Assembly: GCA_048265185.1 (NCBI GenBank)
Contig: JBLXBZ010000009.1
Coordinates: 45,619-109,618 of the forward strand
Direction of reading: 5' to 3'
Origin: JBLXBZ01 sp048265185
Lineage (GTDB): Bacteria > Pseudomonadota > Alphaproteobacteria > Rhizobiales > Stappiaceae
DNA length: 64,000 nt
A program made the translations under genes and the position numbers. Below the pieces are notes generated by a model. That model ran no database searches. It was given only the letters and a program-made list of their open reading frames with translations, and was not told where the DNA came from. Shown one piece after another: positions 1-7,972 of the stretch; the stretch's first letter is position 1, and every line of letters starts with the position of its first letter.

Positions 1-987
1 GATGGCCGTGTCGGACATGCGGTTGGAGAAGCCCCATTCATTGTCGTACCATGTGAGAATGCGCACAAGGGTGCCTTCCATGACCTTGGTCTGATCCATA
101 TGGAAGATGGAGGAGTGCGGGTCGTGGTTCATGTCGGATGATACGAGCGGTTCGTCGGTGAAGCCGAGAACGCCTTTCAGTTCGCCGCCGGCGGCGGCCT
201 TGATCGCAGCGTTGATTTCTTCGACGTTGGTGTCGCGTTTGGCGACGAATTTCAGATCGACCACCGATACATTCGGCGTAGGCACGCGAATTGAAACGCC
301 GTCGAGCTTGCCGTTCAGCTCAGGCAACACCAGACCAACGGCCTTGGCCGCGCCGGTTGAGGTGGGGATCATGGACAGGGCCGCGGCGCGGGCGCGGTAA
401 AGATCCTTGTGCATGGTGTCCAGCGTCGGCTGGTCGCCCGTGTAGGAATGGATCGTGGTCATGAAGCCTTTTTCAATGCCAATGGCCTTGTTCAGGACGT
501 AAACCACAGGGGCGAGGCAATTGGTGGTGCAAGAGGCGTTGGAGACCACGAGGTCGTCTTTGGTTAAAGCGTCGTGATTGACGCCAAAGACGATGGTTTT
601 ATCCGCGCCGCTGGCGGGGGCTGAGACGAGAACGCGCTTGGAGCCGTTTTCCAGATGAAGCGCCGCCTTGTCACGTGAAGTGAAAATGCCGGTGCATTCC
701 ATGGCCACGTCAACGCCCAATTCACCCCAGGGAAGTTCTTTGGGGTCGCGCAGAGCGGTGACCTTGATCGGGCCGCGGCCCACGTCAATGGTGTCTCCGT
801 CCACGGTGACCGTTCCGGGGAATTTGCCATGGACCGAATCGTAACGCATGAGATGCGCGTTGGTCTCCACCGGCCCCAGATCATTGATCGCGACCACTTC
901 GATGTCGGTGCGTCCAGATTCAACAATTGCGCGTAACACGTTACGGCCAATCCGACCAAATCCGTTGATAGCAACCTTAACCGCCAT
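1..987 (-). CDS. gap: Glyceraldehyde-3-phosphate dehydrogenase, type I (3' end beyond window)
   Basis: NAD-dependent glycolytic/gluconeogenic enzyme that oxidises and phosphorylates glyceraldehyde 3-phosphate in the cytoplasm. The N-terminus starts MAVKVAINGFGRIGR, the Rossmann dinucleotide-binding motif, and the catalytic cysteine lies in ASCTTNC near residue 153. The STGAAKA phosphate-binding stretch and the WYDNEWGFS region near the C-terminus are also present. 329 codons are visible and the family is usually about 335 residues, so only a few codons are lost past base 1. It lies 98 bp downstream of tkt on the same strand, a common alphaproteobacterial tkt-gap arrangement for central carbon metabolism. 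Identity is certain; only the 3' end is missing. Confidence 0.97.
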   Translation of the reverse strand, partial: MAVKVAINGFGRIGRNVLRAIVESGRTDIEVVAINDLGPVETNAHLMRYDSVHGKFPGTVTVDGDTIDVGRGPIKVTALRDPKELPWGELGVDVAMECTGIFTSRDKAALHLENGSKRVLVSAPASGADKTIVFGVNHDALTKDDLVVSNASCTTNCLAPVVYVLNKAIGIEKGFMTTIHSYTGDQPTLDTMHKDLYRARAAALSMIPTSTGAAKAVGLVLPELNGKLDGVSIRVPTPNVSVVDLKFVAKRDTNVEEINAAIKAAAGGELKGVLGFTDEPLVSSDMNHDPHSSIFHMDQTKVMEGTLVRILTWYDNEWGFSNRMSDTAI

Positions 988-1085
988 TTTCAGTTCCCTT
1001 CATTTTGCGCAGGCAATGTTTTCGCAAAAATGCTTGCTGACTGCGAAATTTTTAAGACCATGACTTAAAACGGAGCGTCCGGCGT

Positions 1086-3080
1086 TTACGCCAAATCGGT
1101 GAGTTTCGCTTTCGCCGCGTCCACGACAGCCTCTTGGGTAATGCCAAAGTGCGCGTAGAGCTCCTTGTAGGGAGCGCTGGCGCCAAAACCGGTCATACCA
1201 ATGAAAATGCCGTCGGAGCCGATGAACTTGTCCCACCCCATGCGGATGCCGGTTTCAATCGCGATTTTCACCGGGCTGTGGCCAATGACGCTGGCTTGAT
1301 AATCATGCGATTGGGTTTCAAACAACTCAAAGCATGGAACCGAGACAACTCGAACGGCGTGACCTTCGCTCGTAAGCGTTTGGGCGGCGGCGAGAGCGAT
1401 TTCCACTTCGGAGCCGGAGGCGAACAATGTGACGTTCGGCTCGTCTTCACAGTCGAGGATGACATAGGCGCCGCGGGCGCAGAGGTTTTCTTCCTCATAG
1501 CTTTTGCGCGCCGGGGCGAGGTTTTGACGGGTGAGGGCCAAAATGCTGGGCGTATCCGAAGAAGTCAAAGCCAGTTCCCAGCACTCAAGGGTTTCCGTCA
1601 CATCGGCTGGGCGGAAAAAGTTAAGATTGGGAATCGCGCGAAGCGCGGCGTAATGCTCAACGGGTTGATGCGTGGGCCCGTCTTCGCCAAGACCGATGGA
1701 ATCATGGGTCATGACGTGGATGACCCGTTGTTTCATCAAGGCGGCGAGACGCAGCGAGGGACGGCAATAGTCGGAGAAAATCAGGAAGCCGCCCGAATAG
1801 GGAATCATGCCGCCGTGAAGCGCCATGCCGTTCATGGCCGCGGCCATGGCGTGTTCGCGAATGCCCCAATGAATGTAGCGTCCGGAAAAGTCATCCGGCG
1901 TAATGGAGGCGGTTTGAGCGGTCTTGGTGTTGTTTGATCCTGTCAAGTCGGCGGAGCCGCCGATCGTTTCAGGGATAACTTCGTTGACGACGCCAAGAAC
2001 GGCTTCGGAAGCTTTTCGCGTGGCCATGGTGGGCTGTTCGCTTGCGAGCTTCTTTTTGTAGTTCTGAATGGCTTGGGAAAAGCCGGATGGCAAATCGCCG
2101 CGAATCCGGCGTTCGAATTCGGCGCGGGTTTCGGCGTCTTTTTCCGCTAGACGCTTTTCCCATTCCTTGCGCGCTTGGCCCGAGCGCAAGCCTGCGATTC
2201 TCCATGCGTCGAGCACGTCGCTTGGAACCTCAAAAGGTTCATGCTCCCAGCCGAGGGTTTTGCGGGTCGCCGCCAATTCGCTTTCGCCAAGGGGCGCGCC
2301 GTGAACTTTTTCCGAACCGGCCTTGTTGGGCGCGCCAAAACCAATGGTGGTTTTGGCGGCGATCATCGTTGGACGCGAAGAGCTTTGCGCGGATTTGAGC
2401 GCCGCGGCGATGGCCGCTGGATCATGACCGTCGATGGCGATGGTGTTCCAGCCCGAAGCCTCGAAGCGTTCGATCTGATTCGTCGAATCGGTGACCGAAA
2501 CCTTGCCGTCGATGGAGATGCCGTTGTCGTCCCAGATGACGATCAGCTTGTTCAGCTTCAAATGACCTGCAAGGGACAGCGCTTCCTGACTAATGCCTTC
2601 CATGAGACAGCCGTCGCCCGCCAGAACATAGGTGAAGTGATCGACCAGCTCTTCGCCAAAACGATCAGCTTGAATGCGTTCGGCGATGGCCATGCCAACC
2701 GCATTTCCAAGGCCTTGGCCAAGAGGTCCGGTGGTGGTTTCAATGCCGGCGCCATGACCATATTCGGGATGGCCGGCCGTCAATGCGCCCATTTGCCGGA
2801 AGTTTTTCAACTGCTCGATGGTGAAGTCCTCTGAGCCCAACAAATAGTGCAGAGCGTAGAGCAGCATTGATCCGTGGCCGGCGGAGAGAACGAAGCGATC
2901 ACGATCGGGCCAATGGGGAGCGGTTGAATCGTACTTCATGAATTGGGTGAATAACACCGTCGCGATGTCCGCAGCTCCCATTGGCAAGCCGGGATGTCCG
3001 GATTTCGCCTTTTCGACTGCGTCGGCGGCGAGGAAGCGAATTGCGTTCGCCATGCGATGGTGTTTGTCGAGATCGGTCAT
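1086..3080 (-). CDS. tkt: Transketolase
   Basis: Thiamine-diphosphate enzyme of the pentose phosphate/Calvin-type pathways that moves two-carbon ketol units between sugar phosphates. The 664-residue product has the TPP motif beginning GDG at about residue 155 and ending in DDN, the SGHPGLPMG substrate-binding stretch near residue 27, and a pyrimidine-binding domain with the THDSIGLGEDGPTHQP signature. Family length is about 660. I start at MTDLDKHHR (ATG at 3078-3080). An in-frame upstream ATG at 3173 would add 31 residues without family character. It is probably co-transcribed with gap and diverges from the DUF4164-zapA pair. Confidence 0.97.
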   Translation of the reverse strand: MTDLDKHHRMANAIRFLAADAVEKAKSGHPGLPMGAADIATVLFTQFMKYDSTAPHWPDRDRFVLSAGHGSMLLYALHYLLGSEDFTIEQLKNFRQMGALTAGHPEYGHGAGIETTTGPLGQGLGNAVGMAIAERIQADRFGEELVDHFTYVLAGDGCLMEGISQEALSLAGHLKLNKLIVIWDDNGISIDGKVSVTDSTNQIERFEASGWNTIAIDGHDPAAIAAALKSAQSSSRPTMIAAKTTIGFGAPNKAGSEKVHGAPLGESELAATRKTLGWEHEPFEVPSDVLDAWRIAGLRSGQARKEWEKRLAEKDAETRAEFERRIRGDLPSGFSQAIQNYKKKLASEQPTMATRKASEAVLGVVNEVIPETIGGSADLTGSNNTKTAQTASITPDDFSGRYIHWGIREHAMAAAMNGMALHGGMIPYSGGFLIFSDYCRPSLRLAALMKQRVIHVMTHDSIGLGEDGPTHQPVEHYAALRAIPNLNFFRPADVTETLECWELALTSSDTPSILALTRQNLAPARKSYEEENLCARGAYVILDCEDEPNVTLFASGSEVEIALAAAQTLTSEGHAVRVVSVPCFELFETQSHDYQASVIGHSPVKIAIETGIRMGWDKFIGSDGIFIGMTGFGASAPYKELYAHFGITQEAVVDAAKAKLTDLA

Positions 3081-3549
3081 TTGGCACCCGTTTGATACGC
3101 GTCGCTTGCTTCGGTTCGGGCGCGGCGGAATGTCCGGCCCATGGTCGAAACTGGTCTCACGAAATTGACGCATTCATTGCGCAATGGTCTGACGCCTTCC
3201 GTTGAATACCGGGCGTTCGCCCGCAGCGGCGGCGCTCGACAAATATCAGGAACAGGCGCCAAGTCAACAAAGCAGCCGAAGCATGAGGCGATTTCTGGGA
3301 AGCACGGGCGTTTTTATGAAGTTTTGCGCGGCCGTCATGGAACGGCGCTGCGGCGGCGGCGGGCGCCTGTTTAGGCGGAACTCTAACGGCTACGCCTAAA
3401 ATCCCGATGTGAAAGGATTTTTATTGACGGCGGGTTTTGAAAATAGTCGTTTCACGTAAGGTGAATGAAGTTCAGGAACGCGTTATGTTGATTTATAATG
3501 GATGCCTTCCTTTCAATCTGGACCACGATAACCGTATCAAAAGGGTGTT
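3081..3549. other. Intergenic region between tkt and DUF4164-zapA
   Basis: This 469-bp gap separates divergent transcription units. I see no convincing coding sequence; the short ORFs in several frames lack ribosome binding sites and family resemblance. It contains a TATAAT hexamer at 3494-3499 (entered separately) and a small dyad, TTCAC-GTAAG-GTGAA, at 3451-3465. The tkt promoter must lie in its left part, but no clear hexamers stand out there. Confidence 0.6.
3471..3499 (+). promoter_or_regulatory. Candidate sigma-70-type promoter for DUF4164-zapA
   Basis: A perfect -10 hexamer TATAAT lies at 3494-3499, with TTCAGG as a partial -35 match at 3471-3476 (17-bp spacer). The DUF4164 start codon is 50 bp further on. 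The -35 is weak, so only the -10 is well supported. Confidence 0.4.
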
Positions 3550-3843
3550 ATGAGCGACGCAGAAAGACTCGATGGCGCTTTGGGCGAAGCGGTGGCGCGA
3601 TTTGAGGCGGCCATGTCACAGCTTGAAAATACGATTGAACGGCGCCTTGACGCGGAAACTTCAGTCAACGCTCTGCATGATGACGTGCAGCGTATGGGAG
3701 AGGATCGCTCTCAATTGGCGTCTACGCTGGACCAGACGGAAGCGCGGGCGGCGCGTCTTGAAGAGGCGAACCGCGAGGTGTCTCGGCGTCTTGTGGCGGC
3801 GATGGAATCAATCCGCACCGTTCTTGAAACCCACGGAGGTTGA
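3550..3843 (+). CDS. DUF4164 small coiled-coil protein upstream of zapA
   Basis: A 97-residue, acidic, almost wholly helical protein with heptad-like spacing from about residue 10 to 90, predicted to be a cytoplasmic coiled coil. It has no signal peptide or membrane segment. Size, composition and position directly before zapA match the DUF4164 family of alphaproteobacteria. The function is not established; adjacency to zapA (5 bp) suggests a link to cell division, which is inference. The start is ATG at 3550 with an AAGGG element just upstream. Confidence 0.8.
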   Translation: MSDAERLDGALGEAVARFEAAMSQLENTIERRLDAETSVNALHDDVQRMGEDRSQLASTLDQTEARAARLEEANREVSRRLVAAMESIRTVLETHGG

Positions 3844-3848
3844 ATTAG

Positions 3849-4238
3849 ATGGCGCAGATTACGGTCGCCATTAATGGCAGAAGCTTTCGCATGGCGTGCG
3901 ACGACGGTGAAGAAGAGCGGTTGACCGCGCTGGCCGGACGATTTGACGCCAGCATTGACATGTTGCGGGAAAGCTTTGGGGAAATTGGCGATCTTCGCCT
4001 TACCGTTATGGCCGGAATTATGGTCACCGACGAACTTAATGAAGCGGAAAAAAAATTAAAAGCCGCTGTGGAGGACGTTGAAAAGCTTCGCGTCGAGAGC
4101 GCAGAGGTCTCGCAGCGCGCCAAAGCGAACGAGGCGGAACTGGCGAAAAAACTGGACGAGGCGTCTTCGCGCATCGCGGCGCTCGCCGCCCGTCTTAGCG
4201 CGCCGCCCGGCGAGGCTCAGACGTCGGAGGATGAGTGA
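3849..4238 (+). CDS. zapA: Cell division protein ZapA
   Basis: Small FtsZ-associated protein that cross-links and stabilises FtsZ protofilaments at midcell. The 129 residues begin MAQITVAINGRSFRMACDDG, the characteristic ZapA N-terminal beta/alpha head. A long C-terminal coiled coil follows from about residue 65. It is translationally close to the DUF4164 gene. In many alphaproteobacteria zapA is followed by 6S RNA and ygfA; here rpoH follows convergently, and 6S RNA with ygfA lies about 16 kb away. Confidence 0.92.
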   Translation: MAQITVAINGRSFRMACDDGEEERLTALAGRFDASIDMLRESFGEIGDLRLTVMAGIMVTDELNEAEKKLKAAVEDVEKLRVESAEVSQRAKANEAELAKKLDEASSRIAALAARLSAPPGEAQTSEDE

Positions 4239-4240
4239 GC

Positions 4241-4277
4241 CGCGAAGCGCAGGCGGCCGGGGGCCTTGCGCTTCGCG
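4241..4277. terminator. Hairpin between convergent zapA and rpoH
   Basis: Perfect 11-bp inverted repeat CGCGAAGCGCA (4241-4251) / TGCGCTTCGCG (4267-4277) with a 15-nt loop. It sits just after the zapA stop and before the rpoH stop. There is no strong T-run, so a bidirectional or Rho-assisted terminator is plausible but unproven. Confidence 0.5.
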
Positions 4278-4323
4278 AGGCGGCTGCCTGCGCGGTTGAC
4301 TTGCGACAGGCTTGCGGCCGCTG

Positions 4324-5223
4324 TTATTGAGCTTCCAGCTCCGGCGGACGGCTTTCAAGCGCGAGGGCTTGTTTGTGCACCGCCTTCTGAACTTTCTCAA
4401 AGGCTCTGACTTCAATCTGGCGAACACGCTCCCGGCTAACGCCAAATTCGGTGGACAGATCTTCCAGAGTGATCGGGTTTTCCGAGAGCCGACGGGCTTC
4501 GAAAATACGGCGCTCCCGTTCATTCAGGACGTCCATTGCGTCGCTCAACATTTTGCGCCGACTGTCCAGCTCTTCCTGATGGGCGAGTATCGTCTCCTGA
4601 TTGTCGCTTTCGTCAACAAGCCAGTCTTGCCATTCGCCGGATTCAGAATCAGCGCGCAAAGGAGAGTTGAGGGAGGAATCGCCGGCCAAGCGCCGGTTCA
4701 TTGAAACCACCTCTTCTTCGGAAACGCCAAGCTTGGTGGCGATTTCCTGGACGTGTTCGGGCTGAAGGTCGCCGTCCTCCAGCGCCTGAATTTTGCCTTT
4801 GAGGCGGCGCAGATTGAAGAACAATCGTTTTTGATTAGCGGTGGTGCCCATTTTCACGAGGCTCCACGAGCGCAGGATATACTCTTGAATCGCCGCTTTA
4901 ATCCACCACATGGCGTAGGTGGCGAGGCGAAAGCCCTTATCCGGCTCGAAGCGCTTCACAGCCTGCATCAGGCCGACGTTGCCTTCGGAAACCACCTCTG
5001 AAAGCGGTAGGCCATAACCGCGGTAGCCCATGGCGATTTTCGCCACGAGACGTAAATGAGACGTGACCAAACGCTCGGCCGCGGCCGGGTCGTCATGTTC
5101 CTTGTAGCGTTTTCCGAGCATATATTCTTCTTGCGGCTCCAACATGGGGAAGCGGCGTATTTCATCTAGGTATCGCGACAGACCACCTTCGCCAGCGGTC
5201 AAGACCGGTATATTCTGGGCCAT
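4324..5223 (-). CDS. rpoH: RNA polymerase heat-shock sigma factor RpoH (sigma-32)
   Basis: Alternative sigma factor directing RNA polymerase to heat-shock promoters. The 299-residue protein carries sigma-70 region 2 (roughly residues 50-120, with AIQEYILRSWSLVKMGT) and the RpoH-box sequence QKRLFFNLRRLK that distinguishes sigma-32 from RpoD. The region 4 helix-turn-helix near the C-terminus ends in FGVSRERVRQIEVRAFEK. I choose MAQNIPVLTAG (ATG at 5221-5223) because a GGAGGG ribosome binding site lies 8 bp upstream; the longer in-frame ATG at 5316 lacks one. It neighbours rluD, an arrangement recalled from other Rhizobiales. Confidence 0.95.
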   Translation of the reverse strand: MAQNIPVLTAGEGGLSRYLDEIRRFPMLEPQEEYMLGKRYKEHDDPAAAERLVTSHLRLVAKIAMGYRGYGLPLSEVVSEGNVGLMQAVKRFEPDKGFRLATYAMWWIKAAIQEYILRSWSLVKMGTTANQKRLFFNLRRLKGKIQALEDGDLQPEHVQEIATKLGVSEEEVVSMNRRLAGDSSLNSPLRADSESGEWQDWLVDESDNQETILAHQEELDSRRKMLSDAMDVLNERERRIFEARRLSENPITLEDLSTEFGVSRERVRQIEVRAFEKVQKAVHKQALALESRPPELEAQ

Positions 5224-5390
5224 GAATGCACCCTCCAGATTTGCGCGACGTTTCCCTAAAGCTCTCGCGGCCCCTGCCGTCGGTGGAGCTTCAACAGGCA
5301 AACGCCCATTTTCCAACGCCCATAATGGCGCGTTGACCAGAGCTTAATATAGGCGCCATTGCGTCAAAAACACGGCCAAAGCGACAAGAA

Positions 5391-6416
5391 TCATGACGCT
5401 AATTGGCGAAATCCGTCAAGAAGCGCTTGAAAATCCTGGGGGAGCGGGCTTTCAAAGCGCAAAATTTCACTGGTTTCAGGGTGTTCGAAGGCAAGCAGGC
5501 CGGCATGGAGCGCCTGACGCTCAAAACCTTCCGCAAGCGGGCGTATGGTTTCAGGCAGTCGGGCCGCTTTGGTTTTGAAACTGGCGCCATAGTCGCCGTC
5601 GCCGATCAGCGGATTGCCTATATGGCTCATATGGACGCGAATTTGATGGGTGCGGCCAGTCTCCAGCCTGCAGGTCATAAGCGCGGCGAGGGGCGGCGCG
5701 TCAGCTGGGCCGAAACGCTCGCGGACTTGCCAATGGGTGACCGCCGTGCGCCCGCCGGTTTTCACCACCGTTATCTTCTGGCGGTTGTTGATGGATCGGG
5801 CCAGATTCGCGTTGATCGTGCCTTTAAGCTGGGAGGGCGCGCCCCAAGTGAGGGCCGAATAGGCGCGCTCAAGGGGGCCGCTGCGGCCGTGGTCCGCGAA
5901 TTGCGCCGCCAAGCCCTGATGGACACGGTCGGTTTTCGCCACCACAAGAAGCCCGGTCGTGTCTTTGTCCAGCCGGTGGACGATGCCCGGACGTTTAACG
6001 CCGCCAATGCCGGAGAGGCTGTCGGCGCAATGGTGGATCAGCGCGTTGACGAGCGTGCCGTTCCAATTGCCCGCGCCCGGATGCACCACCAAACCTGCGG
6101 GTTTATTGATCACAATCAAGTGATCGTCTTCAAAGGTGATGTCGAGAGGAATATTCTCGCCTTCTGGGGTCGCGGGTTCCGGCTCCGGCAATGTGAGAAG
6201 GATTACGTCGCCTGCGTTGACCCTGTGCTTTGGCTCAAGTACTTTGCGCCCGCCTATGGTTGCCTGCCCCTGTTTGATCAGGGATTGTATCCGGCTGCGG
6301 CTCATGTCCGTCATCGCGCGCGCGAGAAACGCGTCGATGCGGGCGCCCGCATCGTCAATTGTCACTATAACTTGCGCCTGCTGGGGCGCGATATCCGCCG
6401 GAGTCAAATCAAGCAT
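5391..6416 (-). CDS. rluD: 23S rRNA pseudouridine synthase, RluD family
   Basis: Isomerises uridines in 23S rRNA (helix 69 positions in E. coli RluD) to pseudouridine. The 341 residues contain an N-terminal S4 RNA-binding domain (about 25-75) and an RsuA/RluA catalytic domain. The signature HRLDKDTTG has its catalytic aspartate at about residue 150. A C-terminal segment has ETGRTHQIRVHM. The start codon (ATG read leftward at 6416-6414) overlaps by two bases the ATG of the divergent gene at 6415, so the two 5' ends are physically coupled. RluC-type activity cannot be excluded, but the S4 domain and sequence favour RluD. Confidence 0.93.
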   Translation of the reverse strand: MLDLTPADIAPQQAQVIVTIDDAGARIDAFLARAMTDMSRSRIQSLIKQGQATIGGRKVLEPKHRVNAGDVILLTLPEPEPATPEGENIPLDITFEDDHLIVINKPAGLVVHPGAGNWNGTLVNALIHHCADSLSGIGGVKRPGIVHRLDKDTTGLLVVAKTDRVHQGLAAQFADHGRSGPLERAYSALTWGAPSQLKGTINANLARSINNRQKITVVKTGGRTAVTHWQVRERFGPADAPPLAALMTCRLETGRTHQIRVHMSHIGNPLIGDGDYGASFKTKAARLPETIRPLAEGFERQALHAGLLAFEHPETSEILRFESPLPQDFQALLDGFRQLAS

Positions 6417-6759
6417 GAATAATCCCGTTCTGGATGACGATCAGGAGCCGCCGCTGGACCCGGCCGCGGAGCGTTTGCAGCGCCGGCTAAAGCGGATGCT
6501 GGGTTTCTCCAGCCTGATCATGGTTGCGGGTCTTATAGCCGTTTTCGCCGCCATACTCTACAAGGTCACTTCGCGCGAAGGCTCAATGAGCGAAGCGGCG
6601 GCGACGATCTCGATCGATCCCGACGCCGAGGTTGTTGATATGGAGTTGAGCGATGGACGGCTGATTTTGTTGATTCGCCGAGGAGCCGCGACATCGCTGA
6701 TCTATATCGATCCGGCGTCAGGTCAGGAAATCGCCCGATCTGACTTCGTCGCGCGATAA
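6415..6759 (+). CDS. DUF6476-like small membrane protein, divergent from rluD
   Basis: 114-residue protein with a charged N-terminus (about 1-30), one hydrophobic segment (about 33-54) and a small C-terminal domain that is probably periplasmic. That domain contains the pattern GRLILLIRRGAATSLIYIDPASG. It resembles the DUF6476 proteins found next to rluD in alphaproteobacteria; I make this call from memory of that context and of the layout. The function is unknown. The ATG at 6415-6417 overlaps the rluD initiation codon on the other strand, so each gene's ribosome binding site lies inside the other's coding sequence. Confidence 0.7.
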   Translation: MNNPVLDDDQEPPLDPAAERLQRRLKRMLGFSSLIMVAGLIAVFAAILYKVTSREGSMSEAAATISIDPDAEVVDMELSDGRLILLIRRGAATSLIYIDPASGQEIARSDFVAR

Positions 6760-6844
6760 ACGTGAAGCTTTTGACGCCTTCAGCGGAATAGTGTCGGTTT
6801 CAGGAGAAATTCACAAGGTTTTTCCCAAGACTTTATTTTTAGAC

Positions 6845-6873
6845 TTGCAACCTTGGTGAGGAGCGGATATATC
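6845..6873 (+). promoter_or_regulatory. Promoter of the tRNA-Glu gene
   Basis: TTGCAA (6845-6850) and TATATC (6868-6873) are separated by exactly 17 bp and lie 30 bp before the mature tRNA 5' end. This is good sigma-70 spacing and hexamer quality for a stable RNA gene. Confidence 0.6.
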
Positions 6874-6902
6874 CCGGTTCCTCATCGTTTTTCAACGGTT
6901 GA

Positions 6903-6978
6903 GCGCCCATCGTCTAGCGGTCTAGGACGCTGCCCTTTCACGGCAGAAACACGGGTTCGAGTCCCGTTGGGCGTACCA
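6903..6978 (+). tRNA. tRNA-Glu (anticodon TTC)
   Basis: A 76-nt cloverleaf can be folded by eye. The acceptor stem is GCGCCCA (6903-6909) with TGGGCGT (6968-6974), and the anticodon stem is CTGCC/GGCAG with loop CTTTCAC, giving anticodon TTC at 6937-6939. The T stem is ACGGG/CCCGT with loop TTCGAGT. Discriminator A6975 and an encoded CCA (6976-6978) follow. Position 1 (G) faces U72, a wobble rather than a Watson-Crick pair. Confidence 0.96.
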
Positions 6979-7028
6979 TCATTTTCCTTTATGATGGTCG
7001 CGGCGTCGTCCTGACGTCAGCGTGGCCA

Positions 7029-7964
7029 ATGGCCTCTTTCTCTTTTTTGATTGGCGTCTGTATGACACATGGTCAAGGGATTGCGCTCAGGTTAGCCGCA
7101 ACCGCGTTGATCACGGCCATGTCGGCCTGTGTCCATGAGGCGGCGAAGCAGGCCACCGTCGGTCAGATAATGTTTTGGCGCAGCTTTATCGCCATTTTCC
7201 CGATTGTTCTTTACCTTGGATGGCGCGGCGGGGTGATCTCCGGGCTGCGAACCAAAAGACTCAAAGGACATTTTCTCCGCTCTGGGCTGGGGTGCGCGGC
7301 CATGTCGTTGTCATTTCTGTCTTTGGCTTATTTACCCGTGGCCAACGCCACGGCGCTTTTGTACCTCGTTCCGATTCTCACATTGCCGGCTGCCGTCATT
7401 TTTCTTGGGGAAAAATTGACCTCCGTGGTGATCATAAGCGTCGCATTGGGGTTTGGCGGCATCATCGCCATGTTGGCGCCGTCCTTTTCGGGGGAAGAGG
7501 TTAAGGCGGGGACGCTGATTGGCGTTGGCGCTGGGGTCGTGATGGCGGTTGTGATGGCGTTCGCACGGGTTCAAATCAAGCAGTTAACGCAGACGGAAAC
7601 CCCGGTTAGCATCGCCTTTTATTTCGCGCTCACCTGCACGGTCATTGGAGCTTTAAGTTATCCGATGGGGTGGGGAGAGCCGGAAGGTCTGGCGCTCTAC
7701 GCGCTGATTGGCGCCGGCATTTTCGGGGGGCTAGCGCATATCGCCGCCATGGAGGCGGTGGCGCGGGCGCCGGTTTCCGTTCTGGCGCCTTTTGAGTATA
7801 CGGGTATGATCTGGGCTTTGGCGTTTGACGTCATTTTTTTCGGAGGCTGGCCAGCGCCGCTTTCGTTGGCGGGCGCCGTGACGATCGTCGCCGCCGCCTC
7901 ATTGGTCGCGCTCAAGCCTGACTTACGGCTCTTTTCCCGGTTTCTCCGACGCTCTGGTTCGTGA
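7029..7964 (+). CDS. DMT/EamA family permease
   Basis: 311-residue inner-membrane protein of the drug/metabolite transporter superfamily, with about ten hydrophobic segments arranged as two EamA halves (about 12-145 and 160-300). Typical motifs are an early FWRSFIAIFPI segment and ALLYLVPILTLPAAVIFLGE closing the first half. The substrate cannot be inferred. It lies 50 bp after tRNA-Glu and converges on the coiled-coil gene at 7973. Initiation could instead be at ATG 7062 (MTHGQG), since neither site has a clear ribosome binding site. Confidence 0.85.
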   Translation: MASFSFLIGVCMTHGQGIALRLAATALITAMSACVHEAAKQATVGQIMFWRSFIAIFPIVLYLGWRGGVISGLRTKRLKGHFLRSGLGCAAMSLSFLSLAYLPVANATALLYLVPILTLPAAVIFLGEKLTSVVIISVALGFGGIIAMLAPSFSGEEVKAGTLIGVGAGVVMAVVMAFARVQIKQLTQTETPVSIAFYFALTCTVIGALSYPMGWGEPEGLALYALIGAGIFGGLAHIAAMEAVARAPVSVLAPFEYTGMIWALAFDVIFFGGWPAPLSLAGAVTIVAAASLVALKPDLRLFSRFLRRSGS

Positions 7965-7972
7965 TCACGCCG

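Noticed and set aside
5403..6422. 339-codon plus-strand frame over rluD
   Set aside because: Antisense shadow of rluD, which has all catalytic motifs.
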